From positions 1 to 7,349 of the forward strand of contig JABMQM010000185.1 of NCBI GenBank assembly GCA_013203195.1: 7,349 nucleotides of DNA. Reading direction: 5' to 3'. A program made the translations under genes and the position numbers. The first letter of the stretch is position 1; every line of letters begins with the position of its first letter. This document shows positions 5,845-7,349 of the stretch, piece after piece. The notes below the pieces were generated by a model, which was not told the origin of the DNA, did no database searches, and was given only the letters and a program-made list of their open reading frames with translations. Source of the DNA: Desulfobacteraceae bacterium (GTDB lineage: Bacteria > Desulfobacterota > Desulfobacteria > Desulfobacterales > UBA11574).

Positions 5845-7155
5845 TTATATATTCATATATATATTGCGTTCCCGATTGGTAATATGTACTCTGTGCTCTT
5901 CCCAGTCTTTGATTTTGAGGGACATATAGCTTTTGTAAATCTGCTCTCCCAGGATCTCTTTTAAAAATTTACTTTTCTCTGCACACGCCAGCGCCTCGAA
6001 CATGCATTGGGGCAGGTAGCGGTTGTCCCAGACGCGCTTCTGATAGGTCTTACTATAGGTGCTTCCAGTATCAGGGCGCGGGCAGACGATTTGATCTTTG
6101 ATGCCTTTCAATCCCATGGCAATGAAGGTTGCCATTTGCAGATAGACGTTACCGGCGGGATCGGGATTTCTCAGTTCGATTCTGGTGTGCTGCGGAAGGT
6201 TGGAATAGGGCACCCGCACCATTGAACTCCGGTTTCTGAATCCCCAGCCTCTGATAATGGGTGCCTCCCTTTCCAGTACATAGGCCTTATATGAATTGAA
6301 AGTCGAAGCCATTATGATGGATGTTTCCCGGGCGTATCTGATAATACCGGCAATAAAGTACTTGGCGGTATTGCTGAGGCTATAATCGCCGTTTTTATCG
6401 TAGAACAGGTTTTTCCCCTGATGGTCTTGCATGGAAAGATGAATATGCAGGGCATTGCGATTATAGTCATTAAAGGGCTTGGGCATGAAGGTTGCATGGT
6501 AGCCGAACTCTACCGCGGCTTTCTGGGTTATGTAATTAAAAAGAATGGTGCGGTCGGCGGCTGTCAGGGGATCGACGGGCTCCAGATTGATTTCATGCTG
6601 CGAAGGCGTAACTTCGTGGTGTGCTTTTTCAAATTTTATGCCGCAGTCTTTAAGGATTGATATGATTCTGTTTCTTACACGTTCACCTTTATCATGGGGT
6701 GTGGAGCGAAAATAGCCGGCCTTGTCGGAATGCACTTTGTCGCTGTATTCGTCTCCGGTCAGTAAAAAGAACTCGTGCTCGGGACCGACCATAAATCTGA
6801 AGCCATACTCGGATTCCGCCTCTTTAATAACATTTTCCAGTACCGTCCTGGGATCGGCTAGGGCCCTTGTTCCTTCCTCGTCGTAGATATGGCCGACAAA
6901 GTAGCCCATTTTCTCATCTGCAAATTCAACAACTTTAAAACTATCCGGATCAGGGAAGAGCAGCCTGTCACTGTTTTCAACGCTGGCGTAACCGGCCACT
7001 GAACTGCCGTCAAAACCGACGCCGTTCTTAATGATCGACTTGATGTTTTCGGGATTGACCGGTAGGCTCATCAGCCTGCCGTTGAGATCTGTAAAAAAGA
7101 TTTTGGTGGAATCCAACTCTTTAAGTTGCTCCCTGATCTTCTTGATATTTGCCAT
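5845..7155 (-). CDS. Glutamine-synthetase-family ligase with altered glutamate-site residues
   Basis: A class I glutamine synthetase fold, 436 residues (usual 440-470, closest to the short GSI-alpha type). Canonical GS makes glutamine from glutamate, ammonia and ATP. Conserved here (Salmonella positions in brackets): Asp49/Ser52 of FDGSS (Asp50/Ser53, ammonia site), Glu126 and Glu128 (129/131), Glu181 and Glu188 in HHEVTPSQHE (212/220), His237 (269), flap Glu297 (327), Arg309, Arg314, Glu327 and Arg329 (339/344/357/359). The metal, ATP and phosphoryl-transfer sites are therefore intact. Changed: the loop NGSGMH reads NRNALH (232-237), so Gly265 is Arg233, and NSYKR reads NSYKA, so glutamate-contacting Arg321 is Ala291. 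No NLYDLPP adenylylation motif is present. GGGAG at 7166-7170 lies 10 nt before the ATG. It is first gene of an operon with the aminomutase. An ATP-dependent amine or ammonia ligase with a non-standard acid substrate is likely; ordinary GS is less likely but not excluded. Confidence 0.93.
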   Translation of the reverse strand: MANIKKIREQLKELDSTKIFFTDLNGRLMSLPVNPENIKSIIKNGVGFDGSSVAGYASVENSDRLLFPDPDSFKVVEFADEKMGYFVGHIYDEEGTRALADPRTVLENVIKEAESEYGFRFMVGPEHEFFLLTGDEYSDKVHSDKAGYFRSTPHDKGERVRNRIISILKDCGIKFEKAHHEVTPSQHEINLEPVDPLTAADRTILFNYITQKAAVEFGYHATFMPKPFNDYNRNALHIHLSMQDHQGKNLFYDKNGDYSLSNTAKYFIAGIIRYARETSIIMASTFNSYKAYVLEREAPIIRGWGFRNRSSMVRVPYSNLPQHTRIELRNPDPAGNVYLQMATFIAMGLKGIKDQIVCPRPDTGSTYSKTYQKRVWDNRYLPQCMFEALACAEKSKFLKEILGEQIYKSYMSLKIKDWEEHRVHITNRERNIYMNI

Positions 7156-7177
7156 TTTATTAAGTCTCCCATTAGTT

Positions 7178-7298
7178 CAGGGGTCAGGAATCGGGGGTCA
7201 GGCAACAAATTCCATCTGAATTTTATAACGCCAGTCTGAATGAGATATAACTCATAAAGCAAAACTCATTTTCTGCTCCCTGATCCCTGGCCCCTCCC
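7178..7298. repeat. GGGGTCAGG repeats and inverted partner in the ligase leader
   Basis: Two exact GGGGTCAGG copies lie at 7180-7188 and 7194-7202 (14-bp period). A related sequence in opposite orientation (CCTGATCCCTGGCCCCT, 7279-7295) lies about 76 bp to the right, giving an imperfect inverted repeat. The AT-rich interior holds ATGAG/CTCAT half-sites (7239-7254, with another CTCAT at 7265-7269) and, on the minus strand, a TATAAA-like -10 candidate without a good -35. The promoter of the ligase operon probably lies inside or beyond this element, but none can be named with confidence. Confidence 0.55.
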
Positions 7299-7323
7299 TA
7301 ATTGTGGTTTGGCACAATTAGGG
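7296..7323. promoter_or_regulatory. Palindrome upstream of the GS-like/aminomutase operon
   Basis: A perfect inverted repeat with 11-bp arms (CCCTAATTGTG at 7296-7306, complement at 7313-7323) and a 6-nt centre (GTTTGG), about 140 nt upstream of the ligase start. No T-run follows on either strand, so it is a poor terminator; an operator or the remnant of a repeat element is more likely. Its inner 24 bp match the palindrome at 4546-4569 in geometry and nearly in sequence. Confidence 0.5.
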
Positions 7324-7324
7324 C
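7310..7324 (+). promoter_or_regulatory. Weak sigma-54-like -24/-12 motif facing out of the window
   Basis: TGGCAC (7310-7315) followed after five bases by GGGC (7321-7324) gives GG and GC dinucleotides exactly 12 bp apart, as in sigma-54 promoters, with a perfect -24 box. The -12 box lacks the usual TT and the motif lies within the palindrome, so it may be fortuitous. If real it would drive a gene to the right of the window, divergent from the ligase operon. Confidence 0.2.
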
Positions 7325-7349
7325 TATAGATTCTGATATTGTTGAAGGA

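Noticed and set aside
5242..5964. 240-codon plus-strand frame across the aminomutase/ligase junction
   Set aside because: It is antisense to two well-supported genes, spans their ribosome binding site and stop, and shows no family features, although it has hydrophobic patches.
6020..6090. Adenylylation control of the GS-like enzyme
   Set aside because: The tyrosine motif NLYDLPP of adenylylated GS is absent from the corresponding region (about residues 355-380), so this control is not expected.

Overview
The window looks like chromosomal DNA from an anaerobic bacterium, most likely a Desulfobacterota (former Deltaproteobacteria) sulfate reducer of the Desulfobacteraceae type. This rests on the gene order pdxJ - nnr - tsaE - lysC, an oxygen-sensitive KamA-type radical SAM enzyme, moderate GC, and spacers filled with inverted-repeat elements. 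It is an inference from gene content; there is no rRNA or other taxonomic marker. All six main genes are intact, and no tRNA, rRNA, CRISPR array or transposase was seen.

Left part (1-4539, plus strand): a 272-nt leader with a nested inverted repeat, then pdxJ (pyridoxine 5'-phosphate synthase) and nnr (bifunctional NAD(P)HX epimerase/dehydratase). A 234-nt spacer follows, holding a second inverted-repeat element built of 8-bp units and a possible promoter. Then come tsaE (t6A tRNA modification ATPase) and lysC (aspartate kinase), which overlap by 10 nt. These are housekeeping cofactor, metabolite-repair, tRNA-modification and amino-acid genes. lysC carries a strong internal ribosome binding site, suggesting a separately made regulatory subunit.

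Middle (4540-4749): a convergent spacer with a 24-bp palindrome (terminator-like for the minus strand) and a possible 31-residue single-span membrane peptide.

Right part (4750-7155, minus strand): a two-gene operon. A glutamine-synthetase-family ligase comes first, followed 21 nt later by a KamA-family aminomutase. Both keep their catalytic machinery but have changes at substrate-recognition positions. The ligase has Ala where the glutamate-binding Arg321 (Salmonella numbering) should be, and Arg-Asn-Ala in place of Gly-Ser-Gly in the glutamate loop. The aminomutase lacks the Asp pair that binds the lysine side chain and also the C-terminal zinc-binding tail. This pair is the best candidate for an undescribed system: a pathway making a beta-amino acid or its amide (for example beta-glutamate/beta-glutamine or a related osmolyte or metabolite). 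The substrate cannot be read from the sequence. Two palindromes of identical geometry (9-bp arms, 6-bp centre) bracket this operon.

Right edge (7156-7349): the ligase leader, with GGGGTCAGG repeats, the second bracketing palindrome and a weak sigma-54-like motif pointing out of the window.
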